Shown here: one piece after another, positions 42,860 to 52,617 of the stretch
Layout: each line of letters starts with the position of its first letter
How positions within the stretch are numbered: position 1 is the first letter of the stretch
Source: Paracoccaceae bacterium
GTDB taxonomy: Bacteria; Pseudomonadota; Alphaproteobacteria; Rhodobacterales; Rhodobacteraceae
Length of the DNA: 64,000 nt
Assembly: GCA_018607905.1 (NCBI GenBank)
Contig: JABBAP010000072.1
Coordinates: 1 to 64,000, forward strand
Direction: 5' to 3'
Made by a program: the position numbers and the translations under genes
Notes under the pieces: generated by a model
Database searches by the model: none
What the model was told of the DNA's origin: nothing
Seen by the model: only the letters and a program-made list of their open reading frames with translations

Positions 42860-44335
42860 GTGCAGATGACGACTAATTTTGCAGAGCTGAAACGGGTTGG
42901 CGTGATCGATGTTGGCTCAAACTCGGTTCGTTTGGTGGTGTTTGATGGCGCGGCCAGATCGCCTGCATATTTTTACAATGAAAAGGTGCTGTGTGGATTG
43001 GGGCGCGGCATTTCGGAAACGGGTGTTTTGCATCCAGAGGGACGCGCGCGCGCGATGCGTGCGATGGAACGATTCGCCGCCCTTGCAGCCAGTTTTGATG
43101 TTCAATCACTAAAGGCGGTTGCAACGGCAGCGGTGCGCGATGCCAGTGACGGGCCTGCGTTTTGTGCCGAGGTAAAGGCGAAAACTGGGATCGAGATCGA
43201 GGTTATTGCGGGGCGAGACGAAGCGCGTTTTGCGGCGCAAGGTGTTTTGCTGGGGCGCCCTGAAGCCACAGGTTTGGTGAGCGATATTGGCGGCGCGTCA
43301 ATGGAACTGGCGGCGTTGGCGAATGGCGAAGTTGGAGCGCGGGTGACATCGCCCTTGGCCCCATTGCGGTTGGCGGATGTGAAGGGTGATGTGGATGCGT
43401 ATATCCGCGATCATTTGTTGGAATTGCGCCAGAAAATGGATGGCGATTACAAAACGTTGTATTTGGTTGGGGGGTCGTACCGCGCGATTGCAAAGTTGGA
43501 TATGGGGCGGCGATCCTATCCGTTAGAAGTGCTGCATGAATACATTTTGACGGTAGAAAAGCTGAGCGAAACGCTGGACTGGATTGATGGTGCAAATGCT
43601 GAGGATTTATCGGCTGCATCAAGCACAAGTGCCACCCGTTTGGCGTTGGTTCCGATGGCAGCACGGGTGTTGCGCCAAGTGATTGCGGTGTTCGGGCCAG
43701 AGCGGATTTCGGTATCGAGTTATGGGCTGCGCGAAGGCATGTTGTATGAACAAATGCCCAAAGAGTTGCGCACACGTGATCCGTTAATCGAGGCGTGTCG
43801 CGTGATGGAGCGCACCTCTGCGCGGTTCGTTGGATTTGGCGAAGAATTGGCGAAATGGGTTTCACCGTTGTTGCCCAATGATGCGTCTGTGCAGCGGTTG
43901 GTTTTGGCGGCTGGGTTGTTGCACGATGTCAGTTGGCGATCAGACCCGAGTTCGCGCGCAGAGGAGTGTTTTGACAATGCGATGCGCGGCAACCTTGGGG
44001 CGATTGGGCACAAAGGGCGGGTTTTGTTGGCGATGGCACTGCTGCATCGGTATCGCAAAAGCGGGAAGATCGAAAAGTACAAAACGCTGAAGGCATTGTT
44101 GAATGACGATGAGCAAAAATCATCTTGGGTTATCGGGCAAGCTATGCGGTTGGGCGCGTCATTGGCGGGCGGAGATGCGCGTGTTCTTGCGGGCGCTGAG
44201 CTGGTTCAATCAACCGACGTGTTGGAGTTGCGTTTGCAGGCGGACATCGCGCGGTTTAGTGGTGAAATTGTTGAAACACGGCTCGCTGAATTGGCCCAAT
44301 CTATGGGGCGAGAGGCCAAGTTGACGGTTTTATAA
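42860..44335 (+). CDS. ppx: Exopolyphosphatase (Ppx/GppA family)
   Basis: About 491 residues. Actin-like ATPase fold motifs: GVIDVGSNSVRLVVFDG at the N-terminus, TAAVRDASDG, GRDEARFAAQGVLLG, VSDIGGASMELAAL (phosphate loop), and VSSYGLREGMLYEQ. The C-terminal part (LHDVSW) resembles the HD-like domain of Ppx. It removes phosphate from polyphosphate or pppGpp. Starts compete: GTG 42842, GTG 42860 (GAGGG at eight bases) and ATG 42866; I chose 42860. Confidence 0.94.
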   Translation: MQMTTNFAELKRVGVIDVGSNSVRLVVFDGAARSPAYFYNEKVLCGLGRGISETGVLHPEGRARAMRAMERFAALAASFDVQSLKAVATAAVRDASDGPAFCAEVKAKTGIEIEVIAGRDEARFAAQGVLLGRPEATGLVSDIGGASMELAALANGEVGARVTSPLAPLRLADVKGDVDAYIRDHLLELRQKMDGDYKTLYLVGGSYRAIAKLDMGRRSYPLEVLHEYILTVEKLSETLDWIDGANAEDLSAASSTSATRLALVPMAARVLRQVIAVFGPERISVSSYGLREGMLYEQMPKELRTRDPLIEACRVMERTSARFVGFGEELAKWVSPLLPNDASVQRLVLAAGLLHDVSWRSDPSSRAEECFDNAMRGNLGAIGHKGRVLLAMALLHRYRKSGKIEKYKTLKALLNDDEQKSSWVIGQAMRLGASLAGGDARVLAGAELVQSTDVLELRLQADIARFSGEIVETRLAELAQSMGREAKLTVL

Positions 44336-45031
44336 CCCGTCCGTGTGCAGGGCCGCCCAACGCGCGCGGAGTTCTTTTGATTTGCCTGAAAAATTGCCGC
44401 CCGGTTTGATTTTTGGATGATTTGCAAGACGATCAAGGCGAAAGTGCCTGAAATCATTGCGCAATTCACACCATGCGGGCATTACAATGACCTCTGAATA
44501 ATAGATGATGGAAATGGGGCAGACGGTGCGATCCGTTTCGACCCCGTCAGAATCGCGGTAAGTGATGCAAAGTTTCATTTCTTCGCGGATGGCTTTGCGG
44601 ATTTCAGACAGGTCGATGCCTGTGGGTTCCTCTGCGCCCCAAGTGGAAGAGAAAAGCGTTTGGGAAAGCGGTGTGGCTTCGGCGATTTTGGCGGCGGCGC
44701 GATTGGCTGCTTTCTGCAGGGATTTGTCCCCTGTTCGCGCGATCATCGACAACCCGACAGTGATGGCCTCGGCCTCTTCGACGTCGAAATTTAGCGGTGG
44801 CAGATCATAGCCTTTGCGCATGACGTAACCGATGCCAGCCGCGCCTTCTACGGGGACGCGCATGGATTGCAGCGTGGCGATATCGCGGTAAATCGTGCGC
44901 GGCGTGACCTCTAATTCCGTCGCGAGTTGTGCAGCCGTCATCGGTTGCGTCGCGCTGCGCAACGCTTGGATGATTTCGAACATGCGGGACGAGCGGGGCA
45001 ATTCGGTTTCCTTTTTTCTTGCCGATATCAT
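44330..45031 (-). CDS. YafY-type HTH/WYL transcriptional regulator
   Basis: 233 residues. RMFEIIQALRSATQPMTAAQLATELEVTPRTIYRDIATL (in parts) is the HTH_11 domain near residues 17-55, and the second half with CITYRDSDGVETDRTVCPISIIYYSEVIVMPAWCELR (in parts) is a WYL domain, although the WYL motif itself reads IYY. Such proteins sense a ligand and repress neighbours. Divergent from the EamA gene with a 24-base palindrome between. Its stop overlaps the end of ppx. Confidence 0.9.
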   Translation of the reverse strand: MISARKKETELPRSSRMFEIIQALRSATQPMTAAQLATELEVTPRTIYRDIATLQSMRVPVEGAAGIGYVMRKGYDLPPLNFDVEEAEAITVGLSMIARTGDKSLQKAANRAAAKIAEATPLSQTLFSSTWGAEEPTGIDLSEIRKAIREEMKLCITYRDSDGVETDRTVCPISIIYYSEVIVMPAWCELRNDFRHFRLDRLANHPKIKPGGNFSGKSKELRARWAALHTDGL

Positions 45032-45035
45032 AGGA

Positions 45036-45059
45036 CTACTGACAACCTGTTGTCAGTAG
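45036..45059. promoter_or_regulatory. Operator palindrome between YafY-type regulator and EamA exporter
   Basis: CTACTGACAAC, CT, GTTGTCAGTAG: two perfect 11-base arms. It begins five bases from the regulator start and ends 37 bases before the exporter start, so one bound protein could block both genes. The YafY/WYL protein is the obvious binder. Confidence 0.8.
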
Positions 45060-45096
45060 GGTTTTGGTAGAACTGCGATCAACAAAGGAGTGTTCG

Positions 45097-45939
45097 ATGG
45101 ACCGAAAATATTTGGTTGGCGTGGTTTTGGTGGCGGTTTCGGCGGTGATCTGGTCAAGCGCGGGGATTTTTACGCGCGGGGTCGCAGCAGATGCTTGGGC
45201 GGTGATTTTCTGGCGCGGTGTCGCGGCGGCAGGATTCACGTTGGCGTATTTGATGTTGCGCGGTGTGTTGGCCAAAGAAATCCGACAATTTACGGGGCCG
45301 TCGCTGTTGATCAGCGTGTTGGGGGCATCTGGTACGGCGGCGTTTATTCCTGCATTTAAGTTGTCATCAGTGGCAAATGTTGCCGTGATTTGGGCCGCGG
45401 CGCCATTTTTGGCGGCCGCATTGGCCTGGATATTCTTGCGTGAACGCCCTGCGACGCGCGTGGTTTTGGCCAGCGCCGCGACGTTTGGCGGTGTGCTTAT
45501 TTTGGCGTGGGGCAGTTTGCGCAGCGGTTCTGTGATCGGGGATTTGCTGGCGTTGTGGATGACGTTGATGATGTCTTCGGTTTTTGTGGTGTATCGACGC
45601 TGGCCCGAAACGCCTGCGGGATTTCCGACAGTGATGGCGTCGTTGTTTTTGCTGCCATTCGCTTATGCTTTTACGGATGTCGCGTCCATGCCAGCGAATG
45701 AAATCTGGATTTTGGTTGCGTTTGGGGCGGTGTTTTCAATGGCCTCCGTTCTGATGTTTGAAGGTGCGCGGCGCATTCCATCTGCCGAGGTGGCGCTGAT
45801 TGGCACGTTAGAAACACCCCTTGCGTTTGTGTTGGCATTTTTGATTTTGGGCGAAGTTCCACTGAATGCGACATTGATTGGCGGCGCGATCATATTTGTA
45901 TCTGTTGTTTGGGCGCAGGGGCGTGCGTTCAAAGAATAG
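45097..45939 (+). CDS. EamA/DMT-family exporter
   Basis: 280 residues from the ATG at 45097 with AAAGGAG ahead. Ten helices in two EamA repeats (starting VGVVLVAVSAVIWSSAGIF and LLALWMTLMMSSVFVVYRRW; each ends with an Ala/Gly-rich helix such as LIGTLETPLAFVLAFLILGE). Export of amino acids or metabolites is typical. Regulation by the divergent YafY-type protein through the palindrome at 45036 is likely. Confidence 0.92.
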   Translation: MDRKYLVGVVLVAVSAVIWSSAGIFTRGVAADAWAVIFWRGVAAAGFTLAYLMLRGVLAKEIRQFTGPSLLISVLGASGTAAFIPAFKLSSVANVAVIWAAAPFLAAALAWIFLRERPATRVVLASAATFGGVLILAWGSLRSGSVIGDLLALWMTLMMSSVFVVYRRWPETPAGFPTVMASLFLLPFAYAFTDVASMPANEIWILVAFGAVFSMASVLMFEGARRIPSAEVALIGTLETPLAFVLAFLILGEVPLNATLIGGAIIFVSVVWAQGRAFKE

Positions 45940-46004
45940 GACGTATTGCGCCTTGGGGGCGTTTGGCCTAGAGGTTTGAGCGATCAAGAATTGGAGCCAA
46001 CCCC

Positions 46005-47342
46005 ATGCGTATGTCCCGTTATTTCCTGCCAGTGTTGAAAGAAGACCCAAGCGAGGCATCCATCGTAAGCCACCGTTTCATGCTGCGTGCTGGCATGATC
46101 AAACAGGCGAGCGCTGGGATTTATTCTTGGCTGCCGATGGGGTTCAAGGTTCTGCGCAAGATTGAAAATATCGTGCACGAAGAACAGGCGAAAGCGGGCC
46201 ATATGCCGATGCTGATGCCGACCATTCAATCCGCAGATTTGTGGAAGGAATCTGGCCGCTATGATGATTACGGCGAGGAAATGCTGCGCATCAAAGACCG
46301 CCATGGCCGTGATATGTTGTTCACGCCCACGGCTGAAGAATTGATCACGGATATCGTGCGCAATAATGTGAATTCGTACAAAGATTTGCCGCTGACGATG
46401 TACCAAATTCAGTGGAAATTCCGCGATGAGCGCCGTCCTCGTTTTGGGGTGATGCGCGGGCGCGAGTTTTATATGAAAGACGGGTATAACTTTGATCTGA
46501 CCAAAGAGGACGCGTTGCATGCATATAACCGCCATCTGGTGTCGTATCTGCGGACGTATGAGCGGATGGGTTTGCAAGCTATTCCGATGCGCGCAGACAG
46601 TGGCCCGATTGGCGGGGATTACACGCACGAGTTTTTGGTGCTGGCCGAAACAGGCGAATCCGAAGTGTTTTATGACAGTTCAGTGACGGATTTGACCTTT
46701 GGTGATCGCGACATTGATTTTGACGATGTGGCACAGTGCCAATCCGTTATGGATGAGTTCACAACCAAATATGCCCGCACGGATGAAACCCATGATGAGG
46801 CATTGTTTAACGAGGTTCCAGAAGAGCGGCGCAAATCTGCGCGCGGTATCGAAGTTGGGCAAATCTTCTATTTCGGCACGAACTATTCGGACAAACTGAA
46901 TGCAACAGTGCAGGGGCCAGACGGTAAGCCAGTTGCGTTGCATATGGGCAGCCACGGCATTGGTGTGTCACGGTTGTTGGGTGCAATTATCGAAGCCAGC
47001 CACGACGATAAGGGCATCATTTGGCCCGAAGGCGTGACGCCGTATCATGTGGGTATTGTGAACCTGAAACAGGGCGACGAAGAGGCCGACGGCGCCTGCG
47101 AAGCCTTGTACAAAGAGTTCACGGCTGCTGGGTTAGAGCCGCTCTATGATGATCGCAAAGAACGGGCGGGCGGCAAGTTCGCAACAATGGATTTGATCGG
47201 ATTGCCTTGGCGCATTACAGTAGGCCCAAGAGGTTTGAAAAATGGTGTGGTCGAGCTTACCTCGCGCAAGACGGGGGAAAGTGTAGAGATGGCACCAGCA
47301 GAGGCAGTGGCCCGTGTGAAAGAAATTTACGCGAGCCTATAA
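46005..47342 (+). CDS. proS: Prolyl-tRNA synthetase (short alphaproteobacterial form)
   Basis: 445 residues. Class II motifs: [20 protein letters not shown] at the start, motif 2 [25 protein letters not shown] (in parts) near 140, and motif 3 [14 protein letters not shown] near 315. The editing insert of the bacterial type is absent, giving the short form found in alphaproteobacteria. Charges tRNA-Pro, a copy of which lies at 63778. GGAG precedes the ATG. Followed closely by DUF2937 and lolC. Confidence 0.97.
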   Translation: MRMSRYFLPVLKEDPSEASIVSHRFMLRAGMIKQASAGIYSWLPMGFKVLRKIENIVHEEQAKAGHMPMLMPTIQSADLWKESGRYDDYGEEMLRIKDRHGRDMLFTPTAEELITDIVRNNVNSYKDLPLTMYQIQWKFRDERRPRFGVMRGREFYMKDGYNFDLTKEDALHAYNRHLVSYLRTYERMGLQAIPMRADSGPIGGDYTHEFLVLAETGESEVFYDSSVTDLTFGDRDIDFDDVAQCQSVMDEFTTKYARTDETHDEALFNEVPEERRKSARGIEVGQIFYFGTNYSDKLNATVQGPDGKPVALHMGSHGIGVSRLLGAIIEASHDDKGIIWPEGVTPYHVGIVNLKQGDEEADGACEALYKEFTAAGLEPLYDDRKERAGGKFATMDLIGLPWRITVGPRGLKNGVVELTSRKTGESVEMAPAEAVARVKEIYASL

Positions 47343-47355
47343 AACAGGCGGTCCG

Positions 47356-47853
47356 ATGGGACGAATTATCAACTTTTGCGGTGGGGCGGTCATGCTGGTC
47401 GGTGCATCGCAGTTCCCCGAATTTTCGCAGCAATATGTGCAGCGTTTGGGTGGAGCCGTTGATGAATTGCGTCTTGTGGCAGCGGATTTTGACAAAAGTG
47501 CGCAGGGTGTTGAATTGACCCGCGAAGAGGCGTTGGCTTCGATGACGGGAAACGATTTTCAAAAGGCGCGGCGCAGAGATATGATCCGCAGTTTCAAACG
47601 ACTGTACCGTTTGGAAAGCGATCTGATCATGCTTGAAGGCGCGAATGCCTTTACGCGGTTGCGTCACGTTGTACGGTTTTCGGATACGGGTATTGTCGCC
47701 CGCGCTTGGGACGCGTATCGCCCAGCAATACCTGTTGATTTTGACGGGCTGATCTTTGCGATCGGTGGGTTTTTGGCAGGATTTGGTGTTTTTGGCGGTC
47801 TTGGCGCAGTGTTTGGCCGCAAAAAACGAAGAGTTAAGGAATTGAGCGCATGA
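47356..47853 (+). CDS. DUF2937-family membrane-anchored protein
   Basis: 165 residues. FPEFSQQYVQRLGGAVDEL near residue 20 is the diagnostic core, with a hydrophobic N-terminus and a C-terminal helix (GLIFAIGGFLAGFGVFGGLGAVF) before a basic tail. Function unknown. The start is 13 bases after proS and the stop overlaps lolC as ATGA, placing it in the proS-lolCD operon. Confidence 0.88.
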   Translation: MGRIINFCGGAVMLVGASQFPEFSQQYVQRLGGAVDELRLVAADFDKSAQGVELTREEALASMTGNDFQKARRRDMIRSFKRLYRLESDLIMLEGANAFTRLRHVVRFSDTGIVARAWDAYRPAIPVDFDGLIFAIGGFLAGFGVFGGLGAVFGRKKRRVKELSA

Positions 47854-49115
47854 GCACGACGGCCCCTTTTGCCCGTTTTGAATGGATGATTGCTTGGCGG
47901 TATTTACGGGCCAAACGCCGCGAAGGTGGCGTGTCTGTGATGACGTGGATTTCGCTGATCGGGATCACACTGGCGGTGGCGGCGTTGATCGTAACGCTGG
48001 CAGTGCGCACGGGATTTCGTGTGGAGTTTACCAACACGATTTTGGGCGCGAACCCGCATGCGACGGTTTATGTTTCGCCGCACCTTGATGACGAAGGGCG
48101 TACCGTAAACACGTTCACGAATTACGATGCGATTGCGAAATCTATACGCGATGTGCCGGGCGTGACCCGTGTTGCCCCGATTGTGAACAGCCAAGTGATG
48201 GCAACGCAAAATGGCAAGAATGCGGGTGTGCAGGTTATCGGGATTTCGCTGGATGATTTGCGCACGATCCCGTTGATCAAAGATCCTGAAACGCAAATTG
48301 GGAACATCGACAGCTTTAACAAAGGTGTGGCGATAGGGGTTGGCATTGCGCGTGATTTGAACATCGCGCTTGGGGATAAGATCACATTGATATCCCCTGA
48401 CGGGGTGAAATCGCCGTTTGGGGGAACCAGTCCGCGGGTTGGCTCGTATGATGTGGTCTATATTTTTGGGGTAGGGCGCTATGACATTGATAAAATTCGG
48501 GTTTATATGCCGCTGAGTGAGGCGCAAACCTATTTCAATCGCGACGGTGTTGTGGATGAGTTCGAAGTGCAGATTGGCGACCCTGATCAAATTGCAGAAT
48601 TTGTTGATCCGTTGTCGGCGTCTGTTGGGCCGAATTCATTGGTCTGGACGTGGAAAAATGCAAACGGCTCGTATTTGAAAGCATTAGAAGTAGAAGACCG
48701 CGTGATGTTTTTGATCCTGTCGATACTGGTCGGAATTTCCACGCTGAATATCGTGTCTGGTTTGATCATGTTGGTAAAAAACAAAGGCCGCGATGTGGGT
48801 ATTTTGCGCACAATGGGGTTGAGCCAAGGGTCGATCATGCGCGTCTTTTTCATTTGCGGCGCGTCCATTGGTGTGGTCGGAACGGTTGCTGGCGTTGTCA
48901 TTGGCTGTGTGTTTGTGCAATTCGCGCTGGAACCTATCGGTGCTGAGGTTTGGCAATCTTCGCGGTATTTGCTGTCGGATTTGCCCGCGAAATTGGAACT
49001 AGCGGATGTTTTGAAATCTGTGACGTTATCGTTGTTCCTGTCGTTTGTGGTGACGATTTTCCCTGCAAGACGCGCTGCACGGATGAACCCAGTTGAGGCG
49101 CTACGTTATGAATGA
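47850..49115 (+). CDS. lolC: Lipoprotein-releasing ABC transporter permease LolC/LolE
   Basis: 421 residues. One N-terminal helix after FEWMIAWRYLRAKRREG, a large periplasmic domain, and three C-terminal helices with MFLILSILVGISTLNIVSGLIML (in parts), the FtsX/MacB permease type. It ends [17 protein letters not shown] as is typical. With LolD it extracts outer-membrane lipoproteins from the inner membrane. Only one permease gene is present, which suggests a homodimer or LolF form. Confidence 0.95.
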   Translation: MSTTAPFARFEWMIAWRYLRAKRREGGVSVMTWISLIGITLAVAALIVTLAVRTGFRVEFTNTILGANPHATVYVSPHLDDEGRTVNTFTNYDAIAKSIRDVPGVTRVAPIVNSQVMATQNGKNAGVQVIGISLDDLRTIPLIKDPETQIGNIDSFNKGVAIGVGIARDLNIALGDKITLISPDGVKSPFGGTSPRVGSYDVVYIFGVGRYDIDKIRVYMPLSEAQTYFNRDGVVDEFEVQIGDPDQIAEFVDPLSASVGPNSLVWTWKNANGSYLKALEVEDRVMFLILSILVGISTLNIVSGLIMLVKNKGRDVGILRTMGLSQGSIMRVFFICGASIGVVGTVAGVVIGCVFVQFALEPIGAEVWQSSRYLLSDLPAKLELADVLKSVTLSLFLSFVVTIFPARRAARMNPVEALRYE

Positions 49116-49206
49116 TGTGTGGAGCCAAGATCAGATGCAAATCGGTGCCACTGCTGTTTGGGGCAAACAAGTTTACCCTTTAGGTGAGGCGTTGCGATAT
49201 GAATGA
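49108..49206 (+). CDS. 32-residue micro-ORF from a duplicated lolC/lolD junction
   Basis: ATG at 49108 to TGA at 49204..49206. The product starts MND, as LolD does, and ends LGEALRYE, as LolC does (VEALRYE). It overlaps the lolC stop and the lolD start by eight bases each, with the same ATGAATGATG string at both junctions. Bases 49091..49117 and 49182..49208 match at 23 of 27 positions. It may just carry ribosomes across the gap; a function for the peptide is not claimed. Confidence 0.45.
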   Translation: MNDVWSQDQMQIGATAVWGKQVYPLGEALRYE

Positions 49207-49876
49207 TGCACTAAAACTTTCAGGGATCACCAAAGGGTATAACCTTGGAACGCCAACCGAGGTTCGCGTTTTGAATGGTGTGGATTTCACGCTGGCCGCT
49301 GGTGAAGTGGTGGCGATGGTTGCGCCCTCTGGTGCGGGGAAATCGACGTTGCTGCATATCGCAGGTTTGCTTGATACGCCGGATGTTGGCTCGGTAGAAA
49401 TTGATGGCGTTGCCGTTGGTGGCAGTGATCGCGCGCGCACAAAATTGCGCCGCCAAGATGTTGGTTTTGTGTATCAATTTCATCATCTGTTGCAGGAGTT
49501 TACCGCGCTGGAAAACGTGGTTTTACCGCAACTGGCGAATGGTATTTCGCAAAAGGATGCGGCGGCCCACGCAATGGATTTGATGGAAACCGTCGGTCTG
49601 ACAAATCGTGTGGGGCATCGCCCAGCGGAACTGTCTGGCGGTGAACAACAGCGGGTGGCGTTTTGTCGTGCGCTGGCCAATAAGCCGCGTGTTTTGTTGG
49701 CGGATGAACCTACAGGCAACCTTGATCCTGGTACGTCGGACACGGTGTTTGCAGCGTTGATGGCGCTGGTGCGCGGGTCGGGCATGTCGGCGTTGATTGC
49801 CACCCATAATCTCGAGCTGGCGGGGCGCATGGATCGCATGGTTCGTCTTGATGCAGGCGTTTTGTCCGCGGCTTGA
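49199..49876 (+). CDS. lolD: Lipoprotein-releasing ABC transporter ATPase LolD
   Basis: 225 residues from the ATG at 49199. Walker [10 protein letters not shown] (Ala in place of the first Gly), Q-loop [15 protein letters not shown], signature [15 protein letters not shown], Walker [13 protein letters not shown] and the switch His in ATHNLEL. It powers lipoprotein release with the LolC-type permease. The upstream 91-base stretch holds a duplicated gene junction. No further lol gene follows; an MFS gene comes next after a 91-base gap. Confidence 0.95.
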   Translation: MNDALKLSGITKGYNLGTPTEVRVLNGVDFTLAAGEVVAMVAPSGAGKSTLLHIAGLLDTPDVGSVEIDGVAVGGSDRARTKLRRQDVGFVYQFHHLLQEFTALENVVLPQLANGISQKDAAAHAMDLMETVGLTNRVGHRPAELSGGEQQRVAFCRALANKPRVLLADEPTGNLDPGTSDTVFAALMALVRGSGMSALIATHNLELAGRMDRMVRLDAGVLSAA

Positions 49877-49967
49877 TCCGAGCACCGTGCTGCCCAAAAA
49901 ATTAGAACGTTGCGTTTTTACAGCCTTTGCACTCGCCATTCGCGAAATGAGGGCGTAGGGGTTCAGT

Positions 49968-51206
49968 ATGCAGACCAATATTGTAAAAGTTCTAGACGCC
50001 CATACGCTGCCCATTTGGCGGCGTCCTTGGGTATTGCTCGGTGTGATGGCATTTGTGATGCCATTGGCGTTCTCGACATGGCTGGCTTTGCTAAACAATT
50101 ATGCCGTGGAGATTATCAATTTTGATGGCAGTGATATCGGGTGGTTGCATTCGGTGCGCGAAATTCCGGGATTTCTGGCGGTCGGCGTGATTTACGTGTT
50201 GTGGTATGTACGCGAACAGGCGCTTGCGGTTGTGTCTTTGCTGTTGCTCGGCGTAACCGTTGCCGTCACCGCGTGGTTTCCTACTCTTGGTGGTTTGTTG
50301 ATGACCACATTGATCGGGTCTATCGGGTTTCATTACTATGAAACTGTAAAAATGTCGCTGGAATTACAATGGATTAAGAAGGAACGCGCGCCGCAGGTTT
50401 TGGGGTGGTATGTGGCTGTTGGCTCCGCCGCCAGCCTGATAGCTTACGGCGGCATAATGCTGGTTTGGAAGGTTCTGGGCTGGGATTACAACACGATTTA
50501 TTTGGCGGGCGGCGGCATCGCCGTAGCGCTTACGTTGTTCTGTTGGTTTGCCTATCCAACCTTCGAAGCACCGGTAAAACAACACACGCAGATGGTGTTT
50601 CGGGCGCGGTATTGGTTGTATTATTCACTCCAAGCAGCATCAGGCGCGCGCCGTCAGATTTTTATGGTATTTGCGGCGTTTATGATGGTCGAGCGGTTTG
50701 GGTTTGAAGTGCACGAAGTGACCGCGTTGTTTTTGATCAATTATGTGGCGAATATGATTTTCGCCCCGATGATGGGCGGCTTTGTAGCCCGTGTCGGTGA
50801 AAGAAATGCGCTGGCGTTTGAATACTTCGGATTGATCATCGTGTTCTGTGCCTACGGTGGGATTTACATGTTTGGATGGGGTGTTGTTGTGGCATCCTGT
50901 TTGTACGTGATTGACCATCTGTTCTTTGCTCTGGCGTTCGCGCAAAAAACGTATTTCCAGAAAATTGCAGACCCAGCGGATATTGCGCCAACTGCGGCGG
51001 TGGCCTTTACGATCAACCATATCGGGGCGGTCTTATTGCCTGCTGTGCTGGGGTATTTGTGGCTGATTTCACCCGCTGCGGTTTTTGTGTTTGCTGCGTC
51101 CGTTGCGTGTATTTCATTGGCCCTTGCGCTGATGATCCCGCGCCACCCCGTTGCGGGCAACGAGACTATTTTTGCCAAACGCTTGGCCCCACAGGCTGGC
51201 GAGTAA
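49968..51206 (+). CDS. MFS transporter
   Basis: 412 residues with about twelve helices. GSDIGWLHSVREIPGFLAVGV near residue 55 and AFEYFGLIIVFCAYGG in the second half indicate an MFS carrier, but I cannot place it in a subfamily. Start ATG at 49968 with a weak site. Its TAA is followed directly by the ATG of the MATE gene, so the two transporters are probably co-expressed. Confidence 0.88.
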   Translation: MQTNIVKVLDAHTLPIWRRPWVLLGVMAFVMPLAFSTWLALLNNYAVEIINFDGSDIGWLHSVREIPGFLAVGVIYVLWYVREQALAVVSLLLLGVTVAVTAWFPTLGGLLMTTLIGSIGFHYYETVKMSLELQWIKKERAPQVLGWYVAVGSAASLIAYGGIMLVWKVLGWDYNTIYLAGGGIAVALTLFCWFAYPTFEAPVKQHTQMVFRARYWLYYSLQAASGARRQIFMVFAAFMMVERFGFEVHEVTALFLINYVANMIFAPMMGGFVARVGERNALAFEYFGLIIVFCAYGGIYMFGWGVVVASCLYVIDHLFFALAFAQKTYFQKIADPADIAPTAAVAFTINHIGAVLLPAVLGYLWLISPAAVFVFAASVACISLALALMIPRHPVAGNETIFAKRLAPQAGE

Positions 51207-52544
51207 ATGGCAGTAATGGGTGACAAGGCGCGGTTCTTGACGGGATCGACGATGAACCACGTCGTGGTGATGACGCTGACGGGTTCGCTCGGTCTGGTGT
51301 TCATGTTTTTGGTGGATGTGACCACGCTGTTTTGGGTTAGCCGTTTGGGTGACGAAGCCTTGATGGCTGCGCTGGGATTCGCGTGGACCATTCAGTTTTT
51401 CACCATTTCCACAGGCATCGGATTGATGATCGCCAGCATGGCGTTGGTGTCGAAATCGATCGGGCAGGGCAAGCTGGAATTGGCGCGCCAACAAACAACG
51501 TCTGCCGCGCTGTATACCTTTGTGTTTCAGGTGTTTACCGCAGGCGTGGTGATCTATTTTCGCCGCGAGATTTTGGCCTTTGCGGGGGCCGAAGGGCGAA
51601 CCCTTGAGGATGCCGCGCGGTTCCTGACGATATCAGTTCCGAGCCTGCCATTTATGGCGCTGGGGATGGTTGGATCGGCGGTTTTGCGATCCATTGGCGA
51701 TGCGGTGCGATCCATGTCGGTGACGATGTCTGCGGGGCTGGTGGCGATGGTGATTGATCCGCTGTTTATCCTTGGATTCGGTTGGGGTTTCGAAGGGGCA
51801 GCGTGGGGCATTGTTGTGTCGCGCACGGTTTCCGCGATCCTTTCGATTTGGTTTGTGATGCGGGTGCACGATATGGTTGGGCCCGTGTCGCGTGAGGCAT
51901 TGCGCACCCTGTTCAAACCGTTTTTGGCCATCGCGATCCCCGCAGTGATGACCCAGCTTTCCACACCGTTTGGGAATTACTTGCTGACGAAAGTTATTAG
52001 TGCCTACGGCGACGGAGCAGTCGCGGGTTGGGCGGTTGTCAGCCGCATTGCAGTGCTGGCCTTTGGCGGGATATTTTCGTTGTCAGGGGCGATCGGTGGG
52101 ATAATCGGGCAGAACTTTGGCGCGGGCCAGATGGATCGCGTGAAGCAAACCTACAAAGATGCGCTGATTTTCTGTGCAATTTATACGGTGCTGTCTTGGG
52201 GCATACTGGCGCTTGTGCGCAATCCTGTGGCTGGGCTGTTTGGGCTGGATGGCCTGTCGCGTGAGGTGTTCCTTGCGTTCATGCTGATCGGGGCAGGCGG
52301 GTACATGTTTGCGGGCGCGTTGTTTGTATCAAACGCGGCGTTCAACAATTTGGGCAAGCCGATCTATTCCACGTTCTGCAATTGGTTCCGTGATGGGATC
52401 CTGATTTACCCGTGCTGCGTGATAATGGGCTGGTGGATGGCGGCACCCGGCGTTGTGTACGGGCAGGCGCTCGCGGCGATACTGGCAGGGTTGGCAGCGA
52501 TGATTTGGGGTTGGCGGTTTGTCAACAAATTGGCGGTGCGATAA
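51207..52544 (+). CDS. MATE-family efflux transporter
   Basis: 445 residues, twelve helices in two MatE repeats. LVDVTTLFWVSRLGDEALMAALGFAWTI (in parts) and the second-half GAIGGIIGQNFGAGQ are typical. It expels cationic drugs or metabolites using Na+ or H+. Start directly abuts the stop of the MFS gene. Ends before the convergent DUF4189 gene. Confidence 0.94.
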   Translation: MAVMGDKARFLTGSTMNHVVVMTLTGSLGLVFMFLVDVTTLFWVSRLGDEALMAALGFAWTIQFFTISTGIGLMIASMALVSKSIGQGKLELARQQTTSAALYTFVFQVFTAGVVIYFRREILAFAGAEGRTLEDAARFLTISVPSLPFMALGMVGSAVLRSIGDAVRSMSVTMSAGLVAMVIDPLFILGFGWGFEGAAWGIVVSRTVSAILSIWFVMRVHDMVGPVSREALRTLFKPFLAIAIPAVMTQLSTPFGNYLLTKVISAYGDGAVAGWAVVSRIAVLAFGGIFSLSGAIGGIIGQNFGAGQMDRVKQTYKDALIFCAIYTVLSWGILALVRNPVAGLFGLDGLSREVFLAFMLIGAGGYMFAGALFVSNAAFNNLGKPIYSTFCNWFRDGILIYPCCVIMGWWMAAPGVVYGQALAAILAGLAAMIWGWRFVNKLAVR

Positions 52545-52617
52545 CTTGTTTTAACCCAGAAAACCCCACAGCAATGTAAGTAAAGCCTATCTATGAGTTT
52601 TGCATTTTACAGCGGTT

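Noticed and set aside
49277-49345. LolD Walker A appears to lack its first Gly (APSGAGKST)
   Set aside because: Remaining P-loop, signature, Walker B and switch His are intact; Ala at this position is tolerated, so the gene is not called defective.
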